A DNA stretch of 64,000 bases from Lycium barbarum (lineage: Eukaryota > Streptophyta > Magnoliopsida > Solanales > Solanaceae). Below are positions 22,565 through 33,413 of the stretch, piece by piece. The first letter of the stretch is position 1; each line of letters opens with the position of its first letter. A model generated the notes under the pieces. That model ran no database searches. It saw only the letters and a program-made list of their open reading frames with translations, and had not been told where the DNA came from. Position numbers and translations under genes: made by a program. Where the stretch lies: assembly GCF_019175385.1 (NCBI RefSeq), contig NC_083346.1, positions 90,650,333 through 90,714,332 of the forward strand, read 5' to 3'.

Positions 22565-23988
22565 TCATAATGTTAGTGTTTCGTCTTGAATCTCTCCTGA
22601 GGGTTGGAATAAGTGCGGATATGTGGATTTAATTTTCTCTTCCGCTTCCCAAGTCATTTCTTCTCGGTTGTTGCTTCGCCACAAAACTTTGACTAAAGCT
22701 ACTTCCTTATTTCGAAGTCTTCGTACTTGCCTGTCTAAGATGGCAATAGGCACTTCTTCGTATGTTAGCTTTTCTGTCACTTGGACATCATCAATCGGAA
22801 CAATCCTCGTAGGATCTCCAACACACTTGCGGAGCATCGAGACATGAAAGACTGGATGAACTGATTCAAGCTCTGAAGGCAAGTCCAATTCGTAGGCTAC
22901 ATGACCCACCTTGCGGATAATTTTATAAGGTCCAATGTATCGAGGACTTAACTTCCCTTTCTTGCCAAATCTCATCACCCCTTTCATTGGTGACACCTTC
23001 AAAAATACCCAATCATCAACCTGAAATTCCAAGTCTTGCCGGCGGTTGTCCGCGTAAGACTTTTGGTGACTTGGGCTGTCAACAATCGATCTTGGATCGC
23101 TTTGACCTTTTCTACCGCTTGCTGAATCAATTCAGGGCCTATCAACTGTACTTCTCCTGTTTCAAACCATCCAATTGGAGACCTGCACTTCCTTCCATAT
23201 AGAGCTTCGTACAGAGCCATTTGGATACTAGAATGACATCTATTATTATATGCGAACTCAATCAGAAGTAAGTGATCATCCCAGCTACCACCAAAATCTA
23301 ATACGCATGCCTGTAGCATATCTTCCAAAGTCTGAAAAGTACGTTCGGCTTGCCCATCAGTCTGCGGATGGAATGCCGTGCTAAGCTTCACTTGGGTACC
23401 TAAACCTTCTTGAAAAGACTTCCAGAACTTGGCTGTACATTGTGCTCCTCTATCTGTGATAATGGATAGGGGAATACCATGGAGCCGCACAGTCTCTTTG
23501 AGATACAACCTTGCATAATCTTCTGCTGAGTATGTGGTCCTAACTGGAAAAAAGTGAGCTACTTTCGTGAGTCTGTCCACGATCACTCATATGGAATCAT
23601 ACTTGCCTCGAGAACGGGGTAATCCCACAATAAAATCCATGTTGATCACTTTCCATTTCCACGTAGGGATTTCCAATCCCCCTGGCTTTTGATGTTCGAT
23701 TTTCACTTGTTGACAATTTCGACATTAGGCTACAAATTCTGCTATGTCTCTCTTCATGTCGTCCCACCAATATATCAACTTGAGATCATGATACATCTTC
23801 GTTGCACTTGGGTGAATAGAATACCGAGAATGATGAGCTTCTTCTAGAATTTGACGGTGCAACTCTGCAACATTCAGCACACATAGCCTGCCTCGGTATC
23901 TAAGAATTCCATCTATGGAAACTTCAAATGGAGACTTTTCTTTTTCATGAGATGCGTCTTAGTAATGGCACAATTGAGGATCTTCATA
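22565..23988 (-). pseudogene. Gypsy integrase with chromodomain-like C-terminus
   Basis: On the minus strand, an integrase zinc-binding remnant ([16 protein letters not shown], preceded by a stop) is followed by the catalytic core. The core frame shows D4 in IVDRLTK, D45 in ITDRGAQ and E81 in QAERT; D-x35-E spacing is intact. A TGG to TGA-type stop interrupts just before IVDRLTK (about 23587). The core frame ends at about 23000, where a frameshift leads to the last 155-residue frame (23032-22565): FQVDDWVFLKVSPMKG, RYIGPYKI, HVSMLRKCVGDPT and a final segment PIAILDRQVRRLRNKEV...VLWRSN...TWEAEE, typical of Tekay chromodomain tails. Integrase inserts the DNA copy; the tail targets chromatin. 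Confidence 0.85.
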
Positions 23989-23994
23989 CTGACG

Positions 23995-25407
23995 CTATTT
24001 CACTTCTATATTCAGAGATGAAACTATTGGATCATTAATACCAATCCCTAGACTACCCGAATCAATTACACGTACTCCAAGATTAGCTAGTTGATGGAGC
24101 TCATGAAATAATTCTTTTCTTTCCGGAGGAACTTCGCATAAACTGCCCATTGATCGGCGGCTAAGCGCATAGGCTAATACGTTTGTTTTTCCGGGGTGGT
24201 ATAAAATATTCACATCGTAATCTTTCAATAACTCTAACCACCGCCTCTGCCGTAGATTTAACTCCTTCTGTTTGAAAATGTACTTAAGACTCTTGTGATC
24301 TGTATAAATATCGACATGCACTCCATACAAGTAATGTCTCCACATCTTTAATGCATGAATAACTGCAGTTAATTCGAGGTCATGAGTTGGATAGTTCTTT
24401 TCATGCTTCCGCAGCTGTCTCGAAGCATAAGCAATAACCCTACCGTGTTGCATTAACACACATCCTAACCCAACACTGGAAGCATCACAGTACACAACAT
24501 AACCATCTGGCCCTTCTGGAAGTGTTAAGACTGAAGCTAAGGTTAATCTGTCCTTTAACTCTTGGAAGCTGCGTTCACAAGCATCATTCCATTGAAATTT
24601 AACTGACTTCTGGATTAGCTTCGTCAATGGGGCTGAAATAGATGAAAACCCTTCTACGAACCTTCTGTAGTATCCTGCCAATCCCAGGAAACTACGGACT
24701 TCTGTAGGCGTCGTAGGCCTTGGCCAAGTCTTCACAGCTTCAATTTTCTTAGTGTCGACTCGAATGCCATCATCTGAAATAACATGGCCCAGAAATGTCA
24801 CAGAATTCAACCAAAACTCGCACTTTGAAAATTTTGCATACAATTCTCGGATTCGAAGAATTCCAAGAACGATACGTAAATGATCTGTATGTTCTGATTC
24901 TGTGTGAGAGTATACCAAAATATCATCAATGAATACTATCACGAATAAGTCCAAGAGTGGCCTGAATACATTATTCATCAAATTCATGAACACTGCCGGG
25001 GCATTAGTCAACCCAAACGACATCACTCGGAACTCATAGTGGTCGTATCTCATTCTGAAAGCTGTTTTGGGAATATCTTCTTCTCTAATTCTCACTTGAT
25101 GATATCCCGACCTCAAGTCTATTTTATAAAACCATTTGGCACTCTGTAGTTGATCAAACAAATCATCAATCCTTGGGAGAGGATATTTGTTCTTTATCGT
25201 CACCTTATTCAACTGTCTATAATCGATGCACATTCGTAGGGAGTCATCTTTCTTCCTTACAAATAGAACAGGTGCTCCCCACGGTGATGAACTGGATCTA
25301 ATAAACCCCTTTTCAAGCAAATCTTTCAACTGTGCCTTTAGCTCTTTCAATTCTGCCGGAGCCATTCGATAAGGAGGAATGGAAATAGGCTTGGTGTCCG
25401 GTAACAC
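23995..25407 (-). pseudogene. Gypsy reverse transcriptase and RNase H
   Basis: A 470-residue open frame. Reverse transcriptase motifs are in order: [64 protein letters not shown] and the catalytic VFIDD (158-162). RNase H follows with [20 protein letters not shown] and YTDHKSLKY. The fourth RNase H acidic residue appears lost: NVLAYALSR has Tyr413 where this family usually has Asp (ADALSR). It is the best-preserved coding block in the window but is not linked to intact flanking domains. Confidence 0.9.
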
Positions 25408-25703
25408 ATCAATATCAAAGTTAATTTCTCTTTCTGGAAGAAGGCCTAGAAGTTAATCTGGAAATACATCCGGAAATTCATTCACTATCGGAACGGATTG
25501 GAAAGTTGGTGACTTTGCTTCGGTGTCATGTACTTGGACTAAGTGATAAATATAGCCTTTAGCTATCATTTTTCTTGCATTAAGGTAGGAAATAAACCTA
25601 CCTTTTGGAGATGCTGTATTACCCTTCCATTCAAGCACGGGCTCTCTTGGAAATTGAAATCGAACTATTTTCATTCGACAATCAACATTAGCATAACATG
25701 AAG

Positions 25704-27373
25704 TCAACCAATCCATACCATAATCACATCGAAATCTAACATTTCCAGCTCGATTAAATCAGCTTTGGTCTGGCGATTGCATATCACAAGTACACAATTT
25801 TTATACACTTGTCTAGCTATCACGGGATCACCAACCGGAGTAGATACCTCAAAAGGTTTGATTGGCTCAGGCTTCACCCCAATATAACCAGCAACATACG
25901 GAGTAATATAGGAGAAAGTAGAACCTGGATCTATCAATACGTACACATCATGGGAAAATATGGATAATGTACCTGCGACCACATCCGGGGAGGACTCAAG
26001 ATCCTGTCGTCCGGCTAAAGCATACACACGGGGCTGAGTGACACCTGAAGTAGATGCTCCGCCTCTGCCTCTACCTCGACCTGCTGACATCTGGGGAGTC
26101 TGCCCTACCGGGAGCACTGAAGATAAACCAGCCACCGACCCTGTGGGCTGAACCCCGACTCTACCACTCATCGACGGGCAATCTCGCATCACATGCCCAA
26201 CCTCGCCGCAGGCATAGCAAGCATCCAAACCTTAGCGACACTGTCCGGAATGTAGTCTACTGCACTGGCTGCATCGCGGTACTGGGGGTCTCCTCTGACT
26301 ATAATCTTCCCTGAACAGAGAATCTGGGGCCCTCGAACTCTGACCCTGTTCTGAACGAAAAGAGCGATCAAATCTCCTACCTGTAAATTGTGGAGGTGCG
26401 CTAGTCACCGACTGGCCTGAGTGTAGAATATGTCTGCCTTGATCCCCCTCTATAATCACTGCCTGCCCCCATAGATCTTGCCCTCTTGCTTTTCCTTCTG
26501 TCGATATCACGATCACCTCTTTGTGGTTGTTGTTGTCCCTCTAAGTTCTGAGCATGGGCTTGTATTCGAGAAATATCCATCCCGTCTCATCCCGTCTTAC
26601 AACGAAGCCGTCAAACAATCCTTGAACAGATGTGGCCCTAGGCCACTCACAAACTTGTGTATCCTATCTCCCATCTCGACCACCATAGTCGGGGCATATC
26701 TAGCCAAGGAATTAAATTGAAGGTTATATTCCCGGGCACTCATATTTCCTTGGTTTAGATTTAAGAACCTATCCGCTCTAGCTCGGCGGACCTCGGGTGG
26801 CAAATAGTGACGGATGAAAGCATCTACAAATTCTTGCCACACGGGAGGAGGCGCATTTTCTTTTCTTGATGCTATCCAATTATTGTATCACAACACCGCC
26901 ACATCTCGGAGTCTATAAGATGCCAACTCCACAGATTCAGTTTCGGAGGCATGAATAATCCTCAATGTTCTCAGCATCTCACCAATAAAACCTTGCGGGT
27001 CTTCATCCAGTTTTGACCCGAAAAACTCCAGAGGATTTAAACTCATAAAATCGCGAGCTCTGGTACTAGCTGCCCGATCACTTGAACTCACATTTTGCCG
27101 TTGTGCCTGAGCGGCAACCAACTGTGTCAATAAATGAATGGCCTCGGTCACTGGTTAATCCGAAGAAACTGGTGGAGGAACTGGAACTGAAGCTCCCTCT
27201 TGTTCTTCTACATTGAGCGAGGTGAAGGAAGTATTAGATAGGGCCTCATTATGTGATTCGCCCTCTTCTACATTTATCGGCGGCTCTCTTTCTACCCGTC
27301 TTTTTGTCGTAGTCTTGCCCTTCTGGGCAGCTGTAACTTCCCTTTTCGCGGCATTTCTGAAATCATAGCACAC
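25704..27373 (-). pseudogene. Gypsy gag and protease
   Basis: The N-terminal frame (27373-27155) ends in a stop and gag continues: NPLEFFGSKLDEDPQGFIGE, RDVAVL, then NAPPPVWQEFVDAFIRHYLP, LNQGNMSAREYNLQFNSLA. A CCHC zinc knuckle reads CYACGEVGHVMRDC (26225 downward). The protease has the family-type DPGSTFSY in place of DSG. Near 25715 one G is missing (ATTATG-GTATGGATTGG): the protease frame ends VIMVWIG while the continuing frame (25716-25453) starts [13 protein letters not shown]. Several other frameshifts split gag. Gag forms the particle and protease cuts the polyprotein. Confidence 0.85.
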
Positions 27374-27544
27374 TATTATGAGGGGAAAATCTTATAACAC
27401 AGCTCTATTGCACGATTTCTTAAGATGAAAGATGGTCATTTTTCTTAAATGCCCTGTAGCCTCTTGTTTATTAGTGTGGCGCGCAACACATCATAAACAA
27501 GACTCTACTAGACACGGCTCGTAGACACTTCCTAGGACTGAACT

Positions 27545-27556
27545 GCTCTGATACCA
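27545..27556 (-). promoter_or_regulatory. Gypsy primer-binding site
   Basis: The minus strand reads TGGTATCAGAGC, four bases inside the LTR end (ACA AAAG). It matches the 3' end of initiator tRNA-Met. Confidence 0.85.
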
Positions 27557-27740
27557 CTTTTGTAACGACCCGGCTAGGACCGTGACGGGTACCCGGGGCT
27601 AACCACCGAGCACTACTCGTTCTACTACTCATCATACTCATTAAACGTTCTTTTATCAAATTCATACTCAAATTATAAGAAAATCATCTTTCATTTGAAA
27701 ACATAAATGCTTTTATATACATAAGTCTTTCGGCCATCAA

Positions 27741-27743
<3 letters not shown>

Positions 27744-27817
<74 letters not shown>
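27744..27817. repeat. (TA)n microsatellite
   Basis: About 37 TA units in the right gypsy LTR against about 20 in the left LTR. About 20 bp of unique sequence next to it in the left LTR are missing here. Confidence 0.9.
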
Positions 27818-27819
<2 letters not shown>

Positions 27820-29777
27820 ATATAACCCACACTGCGTATCTACGAGCCTCTACTGGAGTGCTAGACATAAGGACGGAACAGGACCCCGTCATGCCCAAAA
27901 TATGTATATGTACACAAAAGAATAATCAAGGCACCTCCGGGATAATGGAATGCCCTCAGATCAGCTACTAGCTCCTACGAGTCTGGGTCAAGATCACCTC
28001 CCTGTCTACCTGTGGGCATGAACACAGCGTCCAAAGAAAACGAACGTCAGTACGAACATTGTATTGAGTATGAGAGGCATAAACAACAACAATACGTCAA
28101 TGAGATAAAGGAAGCATCAATAAGGAGCAATTGTATATGACTGTCTCTTATAAAAGAAATAACACATGTTGTCTTACTCATAATCATCATTATATCATAT
28201 ATGCATAAATGTATAAACTACCCGTCCATATCGGATCGGTGTGATAATCATTAGCCTGCGTCCAGGCCTCCCGCGTCCGGGGTACAATCCTATGCCGCCC
28301 ACTAGTGGTGTCTGCCCATGTCACCTAGACATGGTGTATACATATAGCTGCCCGCCTTAGCGGTGTTTGCCCGGCCATATAGACGCGGTGCGATAGCATC
28401 ATGTACATATCATAGACTTCTCATATTCTCATCATATCATTATCATAATGCATGACTGGAAACTTAAGACAATTATACTCTATCGGGGTGACATAAGATC
28501 GTGAACCCCCGATTCCATTATAGAGCATCTATGAGTATTCTGCCTCACCTTCAAAGGAAATAGTGTATCAGGTGAATGTATACAACAAACGACATTATTA
28601 ACTTATAGAAACATCATATCATAACACTAGAATCTTTAGACTCAAGCTCATCATCATCATTATTAGGCTCATAACGTATCTCTTATCTCTTATAGCTATT
28701 CATGAACATAGACTCATCGTCTTCCGGAATGTAGGAGAATTATGAAGAGGAAAGAAAAATCATGCTATAGGATTCATGCCATAGAAAGAAAGGACTAGCC
28801 TCACATACATTTTCGTTTAGCTACTTATCGTTTGAACGTTCCTCTTCGATATTCACGTTTCTACCTTCAAGAGAAGTCGCATGAACATTAGCTAATTGAT
28901 TACTTAAACGTGCGTACTAAAGCTAAAGAGAATTAGGCAGCATTTCCTTTGTTCATACAACTTTTTCCATATTCTATATCAACTCCCAAACATTCATAAC
29001 AATATTCACAATATCACAAACAACAATCATCATTCATCTACATTTCCCACAATTCACCATTTTCCTTCAATTTCTCCACAATTATGGTTATAGCTCACTA
29101 TCGCGTTTTTTCATATATAATACTTATTTCATGGTCTAAATGTCATTAATGACATATTTACAATCACAACATATCGATAATCATGACTCATATTAATCTA
29201 CTATTCACAATTGCCACTAATCTCATCTTTTGTAATCCATTTTCCATTTTCTTTCATAATCCAAGTGTTTCAATTTTTCCTTACCTTTAACAACATGGAA
29301 TAATCATGAAACTCACCTTTGAATGCGTAGGAACGGGTTTTGGTTGGTAATACATCACTTGGAGAAAACCCTAACTTCACTCCCAAGAGAATTCTTGACT
29401 TGGAGGAACCCTAGTGAGCTTCCTTACACTTGATTCACTTGAATCTATGGTATAAACCTTTGATTTCCCTTGTATTCTTGTAGATGAAGTTTGTGGAACC
29501 TTCTAGAGGTCTTGAGAGATGAAGAAGTGTGTGGGAAATGAAATTTATGAAGTGGGATCACATATATATATAATTGAACTTACTCAGCCCGTCGGGACTT
29601 CCACGAACACTTGTACGGTCCATGAAACATTGTACGGTTCGTACAACTAGTCATGGTTCACCACCGGAAACCATAATTTCTGTTGGGTATTATACGGACC
29701 AGTGTACGGTCCGTGGAAAGTTTCACGGTCCGTGCAACACGGTCGTGGAACTCACAGCTTTTTCTAAAGTTGTCCAC

Positions 29778-29957
29778 GTCGTTTCGTTTGATCTTCAATC
29801 CTTATACAACCTTCTTAACACTTGTTTAATATTTCATTAATGATCTAAACATCCCTATAACTCGTCCGTCGTTTCGTTTGATCTCCAATCCTTATACAAC
29901 ATTCTTAACACTTGTTTAATACTTCATTAATGATCTAAACACCCCTATAACTCGTCC
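29778..29957. repeat. 90-bp tandem duplication in gypsy LTR
   Basis: Two copies of a unit beginning GTCGTTTCGTTTGATCT and ending CTATAACTCGTCC lie side by side, with a few differences. The left LTR and the 11893 solo LTR have one copy, so it arose after insertion. Confidence 0.85.
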
Positions 29958-30154
29958 TCAAGACCTTACCAAACAATTCTTAACGCAATAATTTACGAGA
30001 CCTTTCCTGAACCTCACTTATACTCCACTTATTCTTATCAATCCTTATTTCATCAATTCATATAGCTCCAAGATCTTAACGTACGCATTCTAAGACCACT
30101 AATTATCCGTCTTATAACCTTAAGAACTTCATGTGGCCCTTAAGCTCGCGTTGG

Positions 30155-30204
30155 TACGACCAATCGGTTAACAGCCGACCGCTCTACCACTGAGCTACTG
30201 AGGA
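30155..30204 (-). tRNA. Truncated tRNA-Asn (GUU), organelle type
   Basis: On the minus strand the first 50 nt read TCCTCAGTAGCTCAGTGGTA, then AGAGCGGTCGGCTGTTAACC with anticodon GTT, and ATTGGTCGTA. The gene is cut at the insertion junction, so most of the T arm and the 3' acceptor strand are missing. It is not functional. Confidence 0.85.
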
Positions 30205-32041
30205 ACAACGGAGGCAGAAAAGGACCTCTTATGCAAGACAGAAAAAGCTGAGAGCTCCGTGACTGGTTCAAGGGAAGGTCAACCAAGCATTTCAAGTAGA
30301 TAAGATCATAAAAGAAGAAATGGAAAGGAGAGAAACTAATTTTCTTGAATTGCTCAGTGAGCTTTTCAAGATAAAGAAAGTTGTTCTTTCCATTTTATGT
30401 GATTTGAAGATGGATATAGATAGAACTCGATCGAACTAAATGTTATTGTGGCAAACTCGTGGGAATTCTTTCCAGGGCCTTGTACACACCGCCCCTCTCA
30501 TTTTCTAGCTGCCCAGATTGAATTCCTCTGGGAACAAGCAGTTGATTCTCGAACGAAGCGAAGAATGACAGCGGCTCTCTCTTCCCAGGGCTTCCATCCA
30601 GTTTGGATCTTCAGAGCTTGATGCGCCCGTTTCTACGACTGCCTTCCCAGCCGTTGAAAGACTGAGCGAGAACGATAAGGGGCAAGAAAGAAAGTCTCTT
30701 ACAGAAAAGGCATGAAGAAGAGGCCCTCGCTCTTGCTTCCGTTCACTTTCGTTGGGTATGGTAGAGAGGCCACATTTGTGAAGCCTTTATGCACACAGGA
30801 CTACCAGTAGCTTCGGTTGTTGAATCTCGTGCAAGTTAGGTTGTGGGAGAAGCTCATCCGAAACTAGAGCTAGAAACGCTTCGTGAGTTGGTTTTAAATG
30901 AAAGCAGGTTTCATAGCCTCGCCACAGTCAACGACTGAGGAAAGCCGAAGACAATCAGGAGGTTGGCAATGCAATTCGTTGCACGGGGACGGCGGGAATG
31001 GGAGATTACCGGTAAGCCAGATGCTTCGAGACACGGAAATAAAGGTATCATTTCCCAAATTTTGCCTAGCGCTCTTTTTTTTTTTACTTTTTTCAAAGGG
31101 CAATCTCGAGAGAGGGAGCAACAATTGAAAATCCTTACAATCTCAGAACCAAGGAGAGAAGGTGGCGAAGGATCCGGATTCTTTTGGAGATGGTCACGTC
31201 AGCGGCGGCAAGTGGATCATTCATGCGCAACCAATTTGAACCGCTCACATCACAATAGTAGTAGCGTAAAGGTCGTACTGCTTTCAAATTCACTTGCCCT
31301 AGAACCTGCTTTTTATTGAAAAAGTGTTTGGCCGAATCCAAAAAAAGGGCTCTACCCTTCCCGCCCACCTCATTAATATCTGGAGGGAACTCTTCAAGCT
31401 CCGCCCCCCTTCGCGTGCCGTAGCTTAGGATTCGTGCTAGTACCGATATGAGTAGTGGGCGTTCGGATCTATGTTCAAAGGAGGGGGTTAATCGTATTCT
31501 GGGTCGGAGCAATGAACCTATTTGAAGTGGCCCGAACCTTTCTATCTTCTTCTTTCTCTTTTTGTTCCCGCCTGCCGAGGACATAAATAGTCGAACATTT
31601 TGGATATTCGGAAAGATTTATGTTCATTCGCTCTGCTCGCAGAGCGGCAATGTTGAAAGGTGCAGATCTTGGTCTTCTAGACCTCTCTTATTCATATCCG
31701 ATTTTTCAAGAGAATCTTTCAGGACTGAAGCAGCCACACCAGCATCTATCTGAGAAAGCAGTAAGCGGCTGAACAGCTGCGAGCCGCTAGTTTCCTGGAG
31801 AACGGCGAGAGAGGCTAGGCGAGCCTGGAAAACTTGGAATGATTACAGAATGCTTACCGGCGGACGTGCTCCGACAACCTTGCCCGAGCCAACTTCCCTA
31901 ACACTTGCTTTACATTCACGGGCATGCTTATTCGGAGGTTCGGGGTCTAGTCTGCCGCCGGAGCGATCCTTTCACCGAAGAACTCTTCAAAGAGGACACT
32001 GGCTTTCTATCTTTGAAGGGTTTCCCCACAGACCAGAGGGT
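30155..32041. other. Mitochondrial-like DNA inserted in nuclear LTR (NUMT)
   Basis: About 1.89 kb of clearly less AT-rich sequence interrupts the right gypsy LTR with no retrotransposon features. It starts inside a plant organelle-type tRNA-Asn gene and contains a small-subunit rRNA 3'-end-like motif (CCTTGTACACACCGCCC, about 30480-30496). The rest resembles plant mitochondrial intergenic sequence in composition, with an unassigned minus-strand open frame of 149 residues at 31135-31584. The junction leaves only a few bases of the LTR lost (TTG), with at most one base of microhomology. Mitochondrial origin is an inference from these features; a plastid or mixed origin is possible. Confidence 0.75.
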
Positions 32042-32086
32042 CATTCACTATGCGACGACATGAAAATTCCAAGGTGTAACATACAC

Positions 32087-33408
32087 CTTTGTTGGCAGAT
32101 TCTTAAAAGCTCGCCCACAAATTGACACAATTAAATCGCAATTTAAAGAATTGGTCACTGTTAAGGGAACAGCCAAAATTGGGGTTTTTGATAACTTCAA
32201 CGTCTTCATTAACTTCACGAACGAAGAAGATTTTAACAAAATTTGGTACAAAAGAGTTATGGAGATAGACGGTATGCAAATATGGCTCCAAAAATGGTCG
32301 CCGGAATTCAAACCGGAGGAATACCTTCCGATTGCCCTCGGCTGGGTCCTCTTACCAGGTTTGCCTTTTCATCTTACAAATAGTGGAACCTATTGGAACA
32401 CCTCTAACTTTGGATGCGGCTACGATTAGCAGATCAAGGCCTAGTATGGCCAAAGTTAGAGTTGAAATGGACTTGAGGAAAACTTTACTTGACCAAGTCT
32501 GGATTGGAATGGAGTATGATGACTCCCCGTTAAAAGGTTTTTATCAAAAAATTGAGTATGAAGGGTCCCAAAGTACTGTAAACATTGCAAAAAATTGGGA
32601 CATAACATGGTTGAATGTAGAGTACTTGAGAGACTAAATTATAAAAATGATAACTCTAAGAGTGAGAATGCTAAGGATAAAGCTGGTGTCTCTGGTCTGG
32701 AGATTGAGGAAAAACAAAAGGAGATTGAAAGAAAGGATGATTGTACTGATACAACTGAGAATAAGAAAATGATACGATCAAAAAGGCTCAGAGCAATGAA
32801 GAGGAAAGGAAAATAGAAAGCAATGCTGGAAAAATGGATAAAGAGGGGGAAGTTAAGCATATTGAAGATGTGAACCATGAGGAAAGCACCAGTAGGAGGT
32901 GCAAAGGTCAGAAAAATAAGAAAGCACCAAAGAAGATTCCAAAAAAGTAAAACAAGATAATAGTCAAGACTATGGCTCCTAGAGAAATCACTAAGAGGAA
33001 GAGAAAGAACAAGACCATTCCTTTCAAACAACATGTGATGGAACAGGAAGGTAATAATCAGACAAAGGAAACTGGAAATAAAGAGAACCAAGTGAAGAAG
33101 CATATGGATGAAAAAGGGAAGGGAAATCAGCAAGAGGAGAAGAGTATTGACAACACTGAACAGGAACACAATAAGGAAAAAAATTGCGGTAAAGAGCATA
33201 TAGATGATACTGAGGTAATCCAGCCTGATGAGATCAGATACATGAGGATCATATTGATCTAACTCATGTAAGTGATACTTTACAAAGTAATGAGGAGAAC
33301 ACTTGTAACAATGCTGAAAAAGAAGATTTTGAGGAAGGGGAAATACAATCTCCTAGCTTTCCAGCTGAGATTAAGATGGACAAGCATATAGAGCTATATG
33401 TGTAACTC
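32087..33408 (+). pseudogene. LINE ORF1, DUF4283-like domain, zinc knuckle and charged tail
   Basis: It continues ORF1 after the gypsy insertion: FVGRFLKARPQIDTIKSQF, a DUF4283-type segment (VFINFTNEEDFNKIW, MQIWLQKWSPEFKPEE, GWVLLPGLPFHL), then in shifted frames IGTPLTLDAAT and LLDQVWIGMEYDD. A CCHC knuckle reads CKHCKKLGHNMVEC (about 32577-32618). After it comes a long Lys/Glu-rich low-complexity region (32640-33400). Two frameshifts separate DUF4283 from the knuckle. Such ORF1 proteins act as RNA chaperones for the LINE. It is interrupted at 33409 by the giant LTR. Confidence 0.8.
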
Positions 33409-33413
33409 ATGAG

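Larger units (their letters stand above)
19872..32081 (-). mobile_element. Full-length Tekay/Del-like gypsy retrotransposon
   Basis: Two LTRs (19872-22383 and 27561-32081), a perfect TACAC target duplication, a tRNA-Met-type primer-binding site and a polypurine tract frame a minus-strand gag-pol region. The pol C-terminus has a chromodomain-like tail, which with the gene order fits the chromovirus Tekay/Del lineage. Over the first about 190 aligned bases the LTRs differ by about seven changes, so the insertion is moderately old. All coding parts carry stops or frameshifts. The right LTR is enlarged by organelle-like DNA. Confidence 0.9.
27561..32081 (-). repeat. 5' LTR of gypsy element, interrupted by organelle-like DNA
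   Basis: It begins TGTAACGACCCGG and ends CCAAGGTGTAACA. LTR sequence runs to about 30154 (GCTCGCGTTGG) and resumes at about 32042 (ATTCACTATGCGACGACAT); in the left LTR these are adjacent. The LTR also carries an elongated (TA)n run (about 27744-27817) and a 90-bp tandem duplication (29778-29957) absent from the left LTR. Confidence 0.9.

Noticed and set aside
22623..22847. Plus-strand open frames opposite the gypsy pol region
   Set aside because: They are shadows of the minus-strand gypsy coding sequence, with no motifs of their own.
30155..30204. Functional nuclear tRNA-Asn gene
   Set aside because: Only 50 nt remain and the T arm is cut at the insertion joint.
31135..31584. 149-residue minus-strand frame as a host gene
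   Set aside because: It lies wholly in the organelle-like insertion and I recognise no family. Kept only as part of that segment.
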